From Calamus simplicifolius (lineage: Eukaryota > Streptophyta > Magnoliopsida > Arecales > Arecaceae), in the NCBI GenBank assembly GCA_900491605.1, contig UESW01004253.1:112186-176185 (forward strand): 64,000 nt of DNA, written 5' to 3'. The notes beneath the pieces were generated by a model. The model saw only the letters and a list, made by a program, of their open reading frames with translations, had not been told where the DNA came from and searched no databases. Positions 37,191 to 48,689 of this stretch are shown in pieces. Position numbers and translations under genes: made by a program. Within the stretch, counting starts at the first letter, position 1, and the number at the start of each line of letters is the position of its first letter.

Positions 37191-37764
37191 TGAAAGCCAT
37201 GCCAAGGGTTTGACACCCATGCGTCCTATGATGATGTGCGGATGGATGGTCCTACTGCACTGAAAACGGCAAAATAAGAAACCTGCCAAGTAAATGCCAA
37301 CATCATCTCATCATTTCTGCTAAAATTTATGATTGATCAAGAGGAGTCTTTCCAACAGGCCTTGAACGAAGAAAATCAATGGTAGACTAAAAATACGGAC
37401 ACTATCTTCTTATTATAGCTAGAGGACATGTATGGTTATCCGGGTCTATTGACTGTTGGCATACTTGCCCCGTATTTCTGAAAATACTTCAGAAGTATGA
37501 ACAAATATATATCTTAAATCTTTTTCGTTTATAAAAAAGTAATAACAATGAAAAGGCTCAAAAGAGCCCACTCGAAAAAAGAAAGCAGATGATGCAATCG
37601 AATGATCAATGAAGACCATTATGATATACCCATCAATTAGTGACCATTTAACAAAACACATCAAGCTTGACTCAAGCAACAAAAGTCAATGTTGGTTTAT
37701 GAATGGAAAAATCGCTTCTTAGTTTGTCATGCACATTAGATGATTTAACTGGCCGGTCTTATAG
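37191..37764. other. Spacer between the DNAJC28 relic and the SCPL pseudogene
   Basis: No gene recognised. Confidence 0.35.
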
Positions 37765-38090
37765 CTGTCCATTATAGATGGTGACATTGACTCCCATGGA
37801 TAGGAGCTCATCAACCTGTTATTAAATATCTTATCATTTATTTAATTTAAATAATATTATAATTTAATAAAAATAATAGCTAATTTTTTATCGATTGATT
37901 TTGGTAAGTTGTTATTGATAACCATTCTTTGATAAAAAGATATTTAATTTTTTTGATTTAAGTTTTATTATGAAAATTATTTATTTTAAGATCTTGATCA
38001 TTATGTTTTGCGTAAACTAAGGTTTTAACCAAAAAAAATCCTTTAAAAGGATTTACAATATCATCATGGATCTGATTATTATAACACTAA

Positions 38091-38518
38091 GTCTATGTTT
38101 GGATGGAGAGAAAACTAGGGGAGAAACAGGAGAGAAAATAAAATTTATCTTGTTTGGATGGAGAGAAAGTAGGAGGAAAGAAAAGTAGAGAAAAAATAGA
38201 GGAAAAAAGTGATGGGCCCTACATAAAAGTTTTCTCTATGAAACCGGAGAGATTTCGGAGAGAAAACTCAAAAGTGCTCTTTCATTTTTTTTTTAATTTC
38301 AATATTGACCATTCCAAAAAATAACTGATGCATTTTTTAATCATTTATAATAAGGACATTATTGTCATTGTAAATTATCAACTTTTCTTTCCTCTCTATT
38401 TTCCTTCCACTCATCCAAATAGAAGGAGAAAAATATTTTCTCTCAATTTTCTTTCCTTCCACTTTTCTCTTCCCCTAGTTTTCTTTCCTTCCACTTTTCT
38501 CTCCATCCAAACAAAGCT
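38091..38518. mobile_element. MITE with GTTTGGATGGAGAGAAAA ends
   Basis: Inverted ends: GTCTATGTTTGGATGGAGAG at the left, and the reverse complement of AGCTTTGTTTGGATGGAGAG at the right. Flanked by TAA (38088-38090 and 38519-38521). The arms are purine-rich with repeated 'ggagagaaa' units, and the element can fold on itself. The TAA duplication fits a Tourist-like MITE. It sits in an SCPL pseudogene intron. Confidence 0.6.
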
Positions 38519-38647
38519 TAAAGGAATGAAAAGGTCCCAAAAAATAAAGGAGAAAAATCAATGCAATGCAAATGATGTTACTTGGGTACCAGATTAGCTA
38601 AGGATACCTCTCGATCGTTGATCCTGGGTTCATATAGTCATCCTTTA

Positions 38648-38936
38648 GGTAGTGTTTGATAGCCCAAAAGCTATCCCTGGATAAATGTACAGATAGCATT
38701 TATCCAGGGGATAGCTGAGGAAATAAGCATCTTTTTAAAATTATAAGTTTGCCATCAAGGGATAACTTTAGTTATTCCTGGATTCCCTAGGGAATAAGTT
38801 CAGGGGATAACCCATGGTTAAACATGGGTTATCCCCTCTGGTTAAACTTTTTCAGACATATCCCCTCTAGCTATAGCATTTAAAAAAGGGGGATATCCTC
38901 TGATATCCTTCCTTATCCCTCATATCAAACACTGCC
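38648..38936. mobile_element. Tourist-like MITE, copy 2
   Basis: Same family as 71-396. Ends GGTAGTGTTTGATA and TATCAAACACTGCC, duplication TTA (38645-38647 and 38937-38939), and a core palindrome around 'ccatggttaaacatggg'. It is inserted in or beside the DYMKPRIN-type exon of the SCPL pseudogene. Confidence 0.7.
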
Positions 38937-39137
38937 TTAAAGCCTCGAAGATTTTGATCGGTCCGGCCATTCCAACTACAAGAGAAAAACAATCTATTCT
39001 CAACAACACTAGAAGCTGAATAAAATTATGTATTCGAACCTATTATTAATGAAATGCAGTGGCAGTGCAGCCTTCTTGATCTCGGTGATAGTTATTATGA
39101 AAGTAAATCCTTACGTGACATTACTGGGGATTATCTT

Positions 39138-39772
39138 ATTGGTGCAGATTATGGCTACCTAATTCATAAGACGAGTCTAGAATTCCTTAAGACAATTTCG
39201 TCCTTACGGTCATGACGATTGTCTCACAGGATATAACAGTCTTCTTTTGATGAAAGCAGCATCAAAAATATCGAACCAAGAATGCTTCTCTCTCTTTTTG
39301 TATGCATTATTGCTATACTTTCCTAAGGAGAGTATGCAATTGCCTAAAAGAAGAATGAAATTCGAAAATGGAATGGATTGGAATGAATGCCTATGGTCCT
39401 ATTTATAGATTTTAGGTGCCCCTTGAATATATCCCTACGGAATTGATCTGCACCATTAGATTTGATCGGATGCGATCAAAGGTCTGTTCAATAAGTCTCT
39501 CCGAAGCCCTGATACAGATCACGCGATCGGCCGCCTCTTTGAAGCCTTGATATGCCAATCTGTAACCGTGATCTAAAGATCACGTGATCGATGCGCTTCT
39601 TGAAAGCCTTGATAGGCTATCATGTGATCGACGCATATCTTGATGCATCGATTTGTGATCTTGACGCGTATCTTATCACCAACGATCGACTGATTAACCG
39701 CCTTTTATCCAATAGTTCGTCATCAATCGATCCAATGATCACTCTGATCCTGATCCAATGATCAATCTGATC
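39138..39772 (-). mobile_element. 5'-truncated LTR copy inside an SCPL pseudogene exon
   Basis: Its reverse complement matches the last two-thirds of the solo LTR at 40942-42070: 'cggttggtgataag'-type units, 'cctataaataggacc', 'gttatatcct', 'gagacaatcgtcat', 'aattaggtagcca'. It is flanked by a 9-bp direct repeat GATTATCTT (39129-39137 and 39773-39781). Removing it rejoins the exon, as judged from the related exon at 62806-62992. About 375 bp of the LTR start is missing. Confidence 0.6.
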
Positions 39773-40941
39773 GATTATCTTTAGCTTCTGCTTGATTTCT
39801 CCGTTCATGAAGATATCAATACTCGGACCAGCAGACTCAGGACTCAGATACGTCGGGTAAATCTTCTTCGTTGGTGATTCCTTTGATGATGCCACCGCCA
39901 TTGTAGCGAGAGAGTACCGGTTGCTATCCTGCAGCAATTAAGAAATTATAAAAATCCTGCAGATTTTTCAAACAAAACTTAGAGGCTGTTCTGGATTCCA
40001 TGCTACTTTATACGATTGAAATCAACTGATTCCCAGGGTCTTAAATTGAACAACAAAACTACCACATCGTTGCTCTCCGTGCTGATCATAAACTGCAGAC
40101 GTCGACGGCACTGTTCCTCCGTGGCTTCCTCATATATACTGCTTTGCTGCCAGTTGTTGGCTAATTTTTTTTAGCTAGGCTGACAATATACGTGAGATAA
40201 ACACGTACATGAGATCAAAAGAAATTAAATACAACAAAATCGGTCTTTTTCTCCTGTTTATTTCCTTAGGAATTATTGGTTGATTAGGAAGGAAGGGATT
40301 TCAACCTTTTTGCTTGGCCTGCGCCAACGTAATCGAGCCTCCCGACGACGTCTAAAAGCAGATGCGCCCATGAAAAGGAAGAAGAAAAATTACATTCTGA
40401 AACTCTAGTGGGCTGATTTGACTGAACTAACCACATAATTAATCTTCCGGCGAAATCCAGCCGTTTCCCAGAGCAACTCCTATTAACATAGATTAATTAC
40501 ATGAGATGCTTAAAAAAAAAAGGAATTGTTTCTTAAATCGATACCCCGTAATGTAATCTTCCATTCTCCAGCCTTATTTGCTTTGGCGACTGCTAAAAGC
40601 CAAGAACACGGCAACTCTCGCACCATAAGACTCTCTCCCACAATATAGAGTGGGCTCCTTGACGACATTACATTCTCGCTGTAGAGCTCCTTGAGAAGGG
40701 TGATTAACTCTGCAGCTGCCTGCGAATCATTGTTCTTCATCATATCTTGTTGTTGAGTGTGGAAGTAGCTGAATCCAGTCCCCACTGGGCTGTCCTGAAA
40801 TCGGCGCAAAGAAACGACCGTCAAGAAGCATAAAAATCGAGATAAAACGAGGTAGATGTTGGGAGGACAGACAGTTGACTCACCGTGCAGAGGAGATCAG
40901 CTTTCCTCAGCCATGTTGAATTCCGAGGTTTTAGATCCATA

Positions 40942-42070
40942 TGTTGGGTAAAGAGGCTAATAAGGCCTAAATAGGCTAATAGGCATAAATACCCTAATGG
41001 GCCTTGAAAGCCCATCACCTCCCTTTAGTGTGTGAATGAAAAATTACGGGGACATTTAGTCACACATCGAAAAAATTAAGAAAGGAAGGTTTACGAAACC
41101 ACTTCCTTGAAGCTTAAGTTCCTTAGGCTCACCATAAGTGGAGAGCTTGAGGGTGATGCACGCACGCGCGTGTGCGAAGGGCGCAATGGGCGCTTTGTAG
41201 GTGCACTTCGCACGTGCGCATCGTCGCGAGGAGCTTGAGGGACTTTAAATTTTTTCTAGATCAGGAGGATCCGACGGTGGAGACTGATCGAATCAAGATA
41301 AAGGGCTGAGATCAATTGACCGTTGATCATTGGATCAGGATCAGAACTGATCGTTGATCGATCGGATGAAGGGTCGAGATGCGGTGATCAAATCATGATC
41401 ACGATCGCGATCCAACGGCTCACACCTGTCGGTTGACCAGTCAAGAGGACGGTTGGTGATAAGGCACCGGTCTGATCGTCGGTTGGTGATAAGTCAACTT
41501 GAAACGACATATCAAAGACGTGCAACTGCCTATCTGATAATGTGATCATCATATCATGATGGTGAGAAGGCATATCAGGATGAGGATAGGCTTATCTGAT
41601 CGGCTGATCATCAGATCAAAGATAAATAGGTGTATCAAAGGATTATTGATCTGACCATTGATCAGATCCGATCAGATCTAACGGTGTAGATCAATCTCGT
41701 AGGGTTGCTTCCAAGGGGCACCTTAAAACCTATAAATAGGACCCTAAACCAAGCATTTTCATTCATTCCAAACCATTCCGAATTGAGTTCAATCCGAATC
41801 AATTCTAGCCTTCTCCTCTCTTAGGCATTTGCATACTTTCCTAAGGGTAGTATAGCAATAGTGCATTAAAAAAAGAGAGTAGCATTCTTGGTTTAAAGTT
41901 TTGGTGAATTATTGTACTGTTTTCATCAAAATGAGACTGTTATATCCTAGGAGACAATCGTCATACTGACCGTAAGCACCATTGCGGGACGAAATTATCT
42001 TAAGGACATAGAGTATAACTTTAGCCTCAGTCTGATCAATTAGGTAGCCACCATCTACCCCAACCAACAC
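40942..42070 (+). mobile_element. Solo LTR in exon 3 of the SCPL pseudogene
   Basis: Starts TGTTGGGTAAAG and ends CCCCAACCAACA, so has TG...CA ends with mirrored sequence. It is flanked by the 5-bp duplication CCATA (40937-40941 and 42071-42075). A likely TATA box (CCTATAAATAGGA, near 41730) lies about 340 bp before the 3' end, which sets plus orientation. No internal domain remains, so LTR-LTR recombination is likely. The superfamily is unclear. Confidence 0.75.
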
Positions 42071-42448
42071 CATATCCAACCAACCCCGATCTCCCGGAAG
42101 CTACCGATTCCGAGACCAACTTCAAGTGCATGTGTGTGTGAGTATCTACGGTTATTTGTGTTCCAATAGAGACTTAATTACATGTCCACTCTGGAGCCAC
42201 AGCACTGTCGGCCATGGCATCGTAGCATTCTCGACGGCATGTGGACTCCGATATAGCCACCAGAATATGTGGGCTTCTACATTATATACTCGGAAACAAA
42301 CAGAAGAACATAAAGAATATAGCCCCACCGCTCTGATCCATCGGCAATCCCTTTAGCAATGACGAGCTTAACATGGAGAGAGAGAGAGAGAGAGAAGAGA
42401 CCAGAGGAAGAGTGGAAGAGAATAGGACTTTTCCATGGCAAAAGTTGG

Positions 42449-43595
42449 TGTTGATGCTCGATAACTGGAATCAACCGTCGAGAAACGTCATTTGCTAGTG
42501 CAGCCTTCCCCGGAGCGGACGGCCTGTAAGAATTCCTGGGGCCGAAGTTGCTCCAGTGGGAACCCTCCGATGGTGAAGTTAGCAACCGAGGTCACAACAG
42601 TGAGAGCTTGAAGAAGCTCTGAAAAAGAAGAAGGCTTTGAGAACCGGAAGGTTTTTTCAGGTTAGAAAGTATGTGTGTATGTACCCCCCCTTTACCTCGG
42701 ATTCTCTTATCCTTTTATGGACTTCGGTATCCGTCTGGGGATCAGCCACGTGGAGTTCAGTGAAGAGAAATGTCTGCTAAGCTTAGGGCGATTACGTAAA
42801 TAGGAGCTGATTGGTGGGCTTTGTCCCATCAGTCATATGGGTCTGACAGTTGGTGGGCTTGGTTCCATCAACTACGCAAGTCAAGTGGCAGATGGGCCTA
42901 GCTCTGTCAGGCTGCGTAGGCCAGGCGGTAGGTGGGCATGATCTTGTCAAGCGGTGCGAGTTGCCTTGAAGAAGGCGGGGCTGTCGAGGCCGCCTTAAAG
43001 GAGTCAGGGTCGCTGGGGGCCGACTTGGAGAAGGCGGAGCCGTCGAGGCCGTCTTGGAGGAATCGGGGCGGCTAGGGGCCGACTTGGAGGAAGCGGGGCC
43101 ATCGAGGCCGCCTTGGAGAAGTCAGGGCCGTCGAGGCCGCCTTGGAGAAGTTGGGGCTGCTGGGGGCCGACTTGGAGGAGGTGGGGACGTCGAGGCCGCC
43201 TTGAAGGAGGCAAGGCCATCGAGGCCGCCTTGGAGAAAGTGGGGCCGGTGGGTGCTGACTTAGAGGAGGTGGGGCCGTTGAGGCCGCCCTGGAGAAGGCG
43301 GGGCTATAGAGGCCGCCTTGAAGAAGTTGGGGCCGCTGGGGGCCGAAATGTAGGAAGTGCGGCGCGCTAAAGAGCGAGGCAGTCTTGGAGATGCACGGCC
43401 CCGCTGCCTTGAAGAAGTTGGGGCCGCTGGGGCCCGAAATGTAGGAAGTGCGGCCCGCTAAAGAGCGAGGCCGTCTTGGAGATGCACGGCCCCGCTGAAG
43501 AGCGGGCCGTCTTGAAGAAGCGGGGCCGCCTGTCCCTATCTACGCCATCAGTTGGCTTCGCCATTAATGTCCATGTGGTGCCATCGGCCACATCA
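42449..43595 (-). repeat. 3' LTR of the Tat element
   Basis: Plus-strand start TGTTGATGCTCG, end GGCCACATCA. The reversed polypurine tract (GTCCCCTCGCTC) follows at about 43599. It contains a GC-rich minisatellite (about 42970-43510) built from 'ggccgccttggagaag'-like units, and is 140 bp longer than the other LTR because of a repeated ~100-bp unit around 43380-43500. Confidence 0.88.
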
Positions 43596-44180
43596 GATGT
43601 CCCCTCGCTCTTGAGCTCAAGGGGCCAAGTGTCCGCTAACCCTTGAGCGAAAGGAGCGCAAAAATTTGTAATAACTACTGGCTTTTGCGTACCTTCAATT
43701 GCCGGAGGTGCGGCGTGTCCTCTCGAGTCTATGTCGCTTTGAAATCCTTCCGTAATCAAGTAAAAATGCGAAAGATGACATTAGCATTGGGCGCACCAAG
43801 AGAATATCTCTTGAAGAATGGGGAAAATGGGTGCCATCATTACTCCACCGCTCCCCACATCTTATCATTGGCCATAAATCACGCTCCTTGGGCAAAACCG
43901 AGGTGCAGTATCTCGGGCACTAGCGGGATTGTCAACAGCTGGATGTTGCATGCAATTGCTGAAGGCCGCATAGCACCACCTCGGGCGAGACAATTCAAAA
44001 AGCCTGTATAAAACCGCCCCTTCCACCCGAGGGCGACCTTTATGGTACCATCATCTTCTTTGCTGTCTTCTTCCTCCTGAGCCCTGAACTTTCAGAGTCC
44101 GAAACGTTCATTTTCTTTCCCCGATATTAGGCCAGTCTCTTTTTGCTTCCCTTCTGCTCTGTCTTCTTCCTCTTGAGTCC

Positions 44181-46720
44181 ATGGACAGTCATGCCATTAG
44201 GGAGGGCAAGAGGCTTGTTGTTAGCTCCTCTCGATCCTCAGAAGAGGAGGAGGAGGTTCCCCTGGTTCACCAAAGGCATTGGCCGGTCGGGGGTATCACC
44301 ATCCGCGACCGCCCGACGGTAGATGTCCAACCACCACCTCGAGTGTCTCCTCCTAGGGCACCTCTACCTAGGGTAGCTCCATCGTCTCCAGCTCGTCCGG
44401 CCTCTCCTCCGGTAGCCAGTTCTGATTTGGCAGGGCCGGGGAGGTGGCTTCCACCATGACCCCTGAGGAAGTGGAAGACCTCAGGGGTAGGTATAGGGTC
44501 TCTAGCTACATCTATCTGTCCACGCCTGGACTCGAAGATAGGGTGACCTCCGATCGATCTGGTCAGATAGCTTTATACGAGGAGTTCTTCAGGTGCGAGC
44601 TTCATCTTCCCTTTCATCCCTTTATTCTGAACCTATTAGATAGGTATAGACTGGTCCCGATGCAGTTGACTCCGAAATCGATTCGGATCATATGTGCTTT
44701 TGCTGTCCTCTGCTTCTTCCAGGGCTCGGAAGCTAGGATCTCTATGTTCTGGGCCCTCTATAAGCTCCGCCACCACGGTGAAGATAGGTGGTGGATTTTT
44801 ACTTCTAGGCCGGGTCAGACTCTGCCACTTCACCTCCCCTCTAAAGTCAAGGGATGGAAATCCCGTTTCTTGTTTGCCCATGTGGATGGAGTGAGGATGA
44901 CTTGGAGGGAATCTGATGTCGGCCCCAATAAAAACTCTACTGTGGACGAGAGGGATCGGGAGCTCTTCGACCACCTGATGTCCTTCGAGATCCCCTCCTA
45001 TAAGGAGTTGTTGGCCGAGGAGAACCTCTACGAGGCCGAGTTGGCCCCGGCGGTTGGTGAGCGTGAGATCCTGTCCTTCTCATCCTTTAACTGGGTCTTT
45101 TCTTTTTCTAACTGTCGGCTCCTTATGCAGCAATGAGGGTGCCTGCCGAGAAGCTGAAGGTGGCTATGCGAAAGAAGAGGCAGGAGGCTGGCGAGGTAAT
45201 GAGGCCGGCGAAGAGGGTTCGGCAGAAGGCCCAAGGCGAGCTGGCCTAGGCCTCCGAAGTCCCTGCGGAGGCTGCTCCGGCAGAGGCAGATCCTATGGAG
45301 GAGCCGAGGGAGAGCATCCTGACCAAGGCGCCGGCAAGCAAAGATGTTCCTGCGATGGCCAAGGCGAGAACGAAGGAGAGGGGCCAGCCGGCCCCGACCG
45401 AAAAGTTGGCGAAGGATCCCCGACTGCTCCCGAGCCAGTGGTCATCGACTTGGATTCTGGGGATGGAACTTCAGCCCCCACAGAGCTGGCTAAGGCGGGT
45501 GAGTTGGGGGCCGAAGGCGGACGACTGGATCCTCCTAAGCCGAGGGCGGAGGAGGTCGCCCCGATGGCTGGAGAGGGGGAGGCTGCAGTGATGGCGAACG
45601 AAGGCAAGGCGGGGCCGGCGGATGAAGGCAAGGCGGAGCCGAAGGACTCGCCTTCGTCGCCTACCCGAGCGGCCACCCAGCGGGCGGTCAGGAAGGCTCT
45701 GGCCCAGCCACAGTGGCCGCCATCGAGGTTTTCGGCAATGGAGGATGCACTGCAAGCGGAGCGCCTGCTGGAGAGGGTGCATCTGCCACGCTTTCGTGTG
45801 CAGCTGCACCGTGAGACCGCCTCTAGGCTTCTTGACGTGACATATGTGTCGGTGCTCTAGGTAACCTCTATCCGTGCTCTCTTTATATTCATTTGGTTTG
45901 ATCTATGGCTGACCGGTTGATCCATGCAGATGACCAATGAGATCTTTGCTATCAGGGACTCTATGATCCGGACGTGCAACTCGGTCGCACACTCCCAAGA
46001 GAGAGTGGATAAGTACTGGGACCGATGCAAGGGAATGGCTAAGAAATTTGCCCAGAAGTTGGAAGAGGCCAAGGCCTGTGAGAACGACCTGGCCAGTAAG
46101 CTCCTTGCATAGGAAGTCAACCGGGATGAGTGGAGGGCCCGATTTAGGGAGGCGGAGAGCAAGGCGGCGATCGAGCTCAACCGGACCCTCGTGGCCGAGG
46201 CCAAGCTGGCGGTGGTCTCGATGAGCTTGGCATCGACCGATGGTAGGGTCGATGAGCTAACTTGCTGGCTCAAGGATGCCGAGAGCTGGGCCAACACGGC
46301 AGCAGCTAACGCCCATGCTGCCGAGGAGAGGGCCACTACGGCGAAGGCGGCGGCATGGGAGGCCAAACAGAAGAGGGTTGAAGCCGCAGCCTAAGTCTGG
46401 GATGCTGAGGTCGGAATGAGGAGGCTGAGAGCCGGGCCTGAGGAGCCGAAGCCTGGGCTGAGAAGGCCAAGGCTCGAGTTCGGAAAGCCGAGGCCTGGGC
46501 ACAGAATGCCATCAGGGAGTTTCGGAGCTTGCCAGAATTTGAGCAGGAGGTGACCAAAGCAAGTCTCGATGCTTATGCTCAGGGCTTTGGGCACTGCAAA
46601 GCAAAGGTCGTCGAAGCCTTCAGGATCGACGACCTCGAAGCTATCCAGCCTAGAGACCCGAATGATGTGGAGACAAATGGGGACGAGGCCGGTGGAGAGT
46701 CGGGACCCGATGAACCATAG
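44181..46720 (+). pseudogene. Antisense extra ORF of the Tat element (Transposase_28-like)
   Basis: On the plus strand, opposite to gag-pol. An N-terminal acidic and Pro-rich part (MDSHAIREGKRLVVSSSRSS...) slips frame near 44440 into TPEEVEDLRGRYRVSS. A conserved core follows (FFRCELHLPFHPFI, PMQLTPKSIRIICAF, FWALYKL, WWIFTSR, WKSRFLFAHVDG), typical of the Pfam family 'putative gypsy type transposon'. Two short introns fit GT/AG: 45057-45130 and 45861-45929. The tail is Ala/Glu-rich coiled coil. In-frame TAG/TAA stops occur at about 45247, 45858, 46110 and 46392, plus frame slips. Possibly a nuclear or regulatory protein; the function of these ORFs is unknown. Confidence 0.7.
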
Positions 46721-47079
46721 ACCTTTGGGCTTTTGCTTTTATATTTTCCTTTTCCTTTTGTATCTTTTTCCTTTGCTTGTAACTGACTTTGAGTTAGATT
46801 TTGTAATTGCTTTGAATATTGATGAGAAGGGAAAAAATTTTATCCAAAAGCTTCCACTTATCTTCTGTAGCTGCTTCATGTGTCTGTGGTGTTGCGCTAG
46901 TCCCAATACTTAGGCTCGGTAGCAAGTGGCCACAGTCCCCGAGCGATCCGACTAGGGTCTGCATGAACTCGTGTTGTCGGCCGAGTCCTTCATCCCTTAG
47001 CCATCTCATGGAATGAACGCAGGGTGTCGATGTTGGTCGGGGAATACTTAAGCGCATTTAAGAGTCTTTCAGAACTGCC

Positions 47080-48612
47080 TCGGGGGTTTGTGTGCTGGCC
47101 CGAGAGATGACTCGAGTGGGTACAAGGCTGTTAGGATCTTTAACCACTTCAGAGGCATCTCCATACCGGATCAAGTGATGTTTCGTTAGCCATGATGCCG
47201 TCAAGCCCCTTTAGGACTGCTTCGGGGGTTTGTGTGTCGGCCCGAGGGATGACTCAAGTAGGTAAGGGTCTGTTAGGGTCTTGAACCACTTCAGAGATAT
47301 CTTCATGCCAGACCGAGTGATGTCATGTTAGCCATGATGCCATCGAGCTCCTTTAGAATTGCCTTTGGGGTTTGTTTGCCGGTATGAGGGGTGACTCAAG
47401 CGGGTAGGGAGCTATTAGGGTCTTGAACCACTTTGGGGGTATCTCCACACCAGACCAAGTAGTGTTCCGTTAACTATGATGCCACCGAGCTCCTTTAGAA
47501 CCGTCTTGGGGGTTTATGTACCAGCCCAAGGGGTGATTGAGCGGGTACGGGGTTGTTAGGGTCTTGAACCACTTTGAGAGCATCTCCACACTAGACCGAG
47601 TGGTGTTCCATTATCCACGATGCTACCGAGCACCTTTAGAACCGCCTCAGGGGTTTTTGTGTCGGTCCGAGGGGCAACTCAAGCGGGTACAAAGCTATTA
47701 GGGTCTTGAACCACTTTGGAGGCATCTCTACACTGGACTGAGTGGTGTTTCGTTAGCCACGATACTGCTGAGCTCCTTTAGAACTACCTCGAGGGTTTGT
47801 GTGCCGACCCGAGGGGTGACTTGAGTGGGTACAGAGTTGTTAGGGTCTTGAACCACTTCGGAGGCATCTCCATGCCGGACTGAGTGGTGTCCCATTAGCC
47901 ATGATGATGCCAAGCTCCTTTAGAATCGCCTTGTGGATTTGTGTGCTGACCCGAGGAGCGACTCGAGCGGGTACAAGGCTGTTAGGGTATTTGAACCACT
48001 TCGGAGGCATCTTCACACCGGACCGAGTGGTGTCCCATTAGCCGCGATGCCGCTGAGCTCCTTTAGAACCACCTTGGGGGTTTGTTCATTGGCCCGAGGG
48101 GCGACTCGAGCAGGAATGGAGCTGTTAGGGTCTTGAACCACTTTGGGGCATCTTTACGTCGGTCCGAGTGGTGTTCCATTAGCCGCGATGCTGCCGAGCT
48201 CCTTTAGAACTGCTTTGGGGGTTTATGTGTCGGCTCAAGGGGCGACTTGAGTGGGTACGGAGCTGTTAGGGTCTTAAACCACTTCGGGGGCATCTTCATG
48301 CTGGATTGAGTGGTGTTTCATTAGCCATGATACCGCCGAGCTCCTTTAGAACCACCTTGGGAGTTTATGTGCTAGCCCGAGGGGCGACTCAAGCAGGTAC
48401 GGGGCTATTAGGGTCTTGAACCGGATCGAGTAGTGTCTCGTTAGCCGCGATGCCATCGAGCTCCTTTAGAACCACCTTGAGAGTTTGTGTGCTGGCCCGA
48501 GGGGCGACTCAAGCAGGTATGGGGCTATTAGGGTCTTGAACCACTTTGAAGGCATCTCCATGCCAGACTGAGTGGTGTCCCATTAGCCGCGATGCTGCCA
48601 AGCTCCTTTAGT
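47080..48612. repeat. Tandem array, about 11 copies of ~142 bp
   Basis: Each unit carries 'gggtttgtgtgc', 'cgaggggcgactc', 'gttagggtcttgaaccact', 'gagtggtgt' and 'gagctcctttag'. Starts are spaced by about 142-143 bp; one unit near 48420 has an internal deletion of ~20 bp. It lies between the integrase end (48690) and the antisense ORF, inside the Tat element. Copies differ by several bases, so it is not a fresh expansion. Confidence 0.88.
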
Positions 48613-48689
48613 TAACAAGTCCTCAGCTTCGAAGATGAGCCAGATGTAATATTTGAAAAAATTTTATTATCAACAGTGGAGGGAGTACA

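Larger units (their letters stand above)
37765..42436 (-). pseudogene. Serine carboxypeptidase-like (SCPL51-type) pseudogene
   Basis: Read leftward from an ATG at 42436: a Leu/Ser-rich signal peptide with a frame slip in its CT run, then KGIADGSERWGY. Exon 2 has HIFWWLYRSPH and PWPTVLWLQSG (about 42264-42170). Exon 3 (IGSFREIG / LKPRNSTWLRKADLL) is split by a solo LTR. Exon 4 has PVGTGFSYF and LITLLKELYSEN (40510-40797). A GNGWISPED exon is near 40431-40483. Further pieces lie near 40070-40150, at 39782-39960 (itself cut by an LTR fragment), at 38606-38645 and at 37765-37815 (VDELLSMGVNVTIYNGQ, donor mutated from GT to CT). The catalytic ES-YG region is frame-shifted and the His region is absent. 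The 5' UTR continues at 54837 beyond the Tat element. Confidence 0.88.

Noticed and set aside
38328..38597. 89-aa frame near 38.4 kb
   Set aside because: Spans the pyrimidine-rich arm of a MITE.
43004..43370. Open frames rich in Gly/Arg/Pro in the Tat LTR (also 54323-54827)
   Set aside because: Translations of the LTR minisatellite; non-coding.
45293..46594. Minus-strand frames opposite the antisense Tat ORF
   Set aside because: GC-rich shadow frames; the plus strand has the conserved core, introns and coiled coil.
47080..48612. Regular direct repeats that might suggest a CRISPR array
   Set aside because: Units are ~142 bp of continuous tandem repeat without unique spacers, inside a plant retrotransposon.
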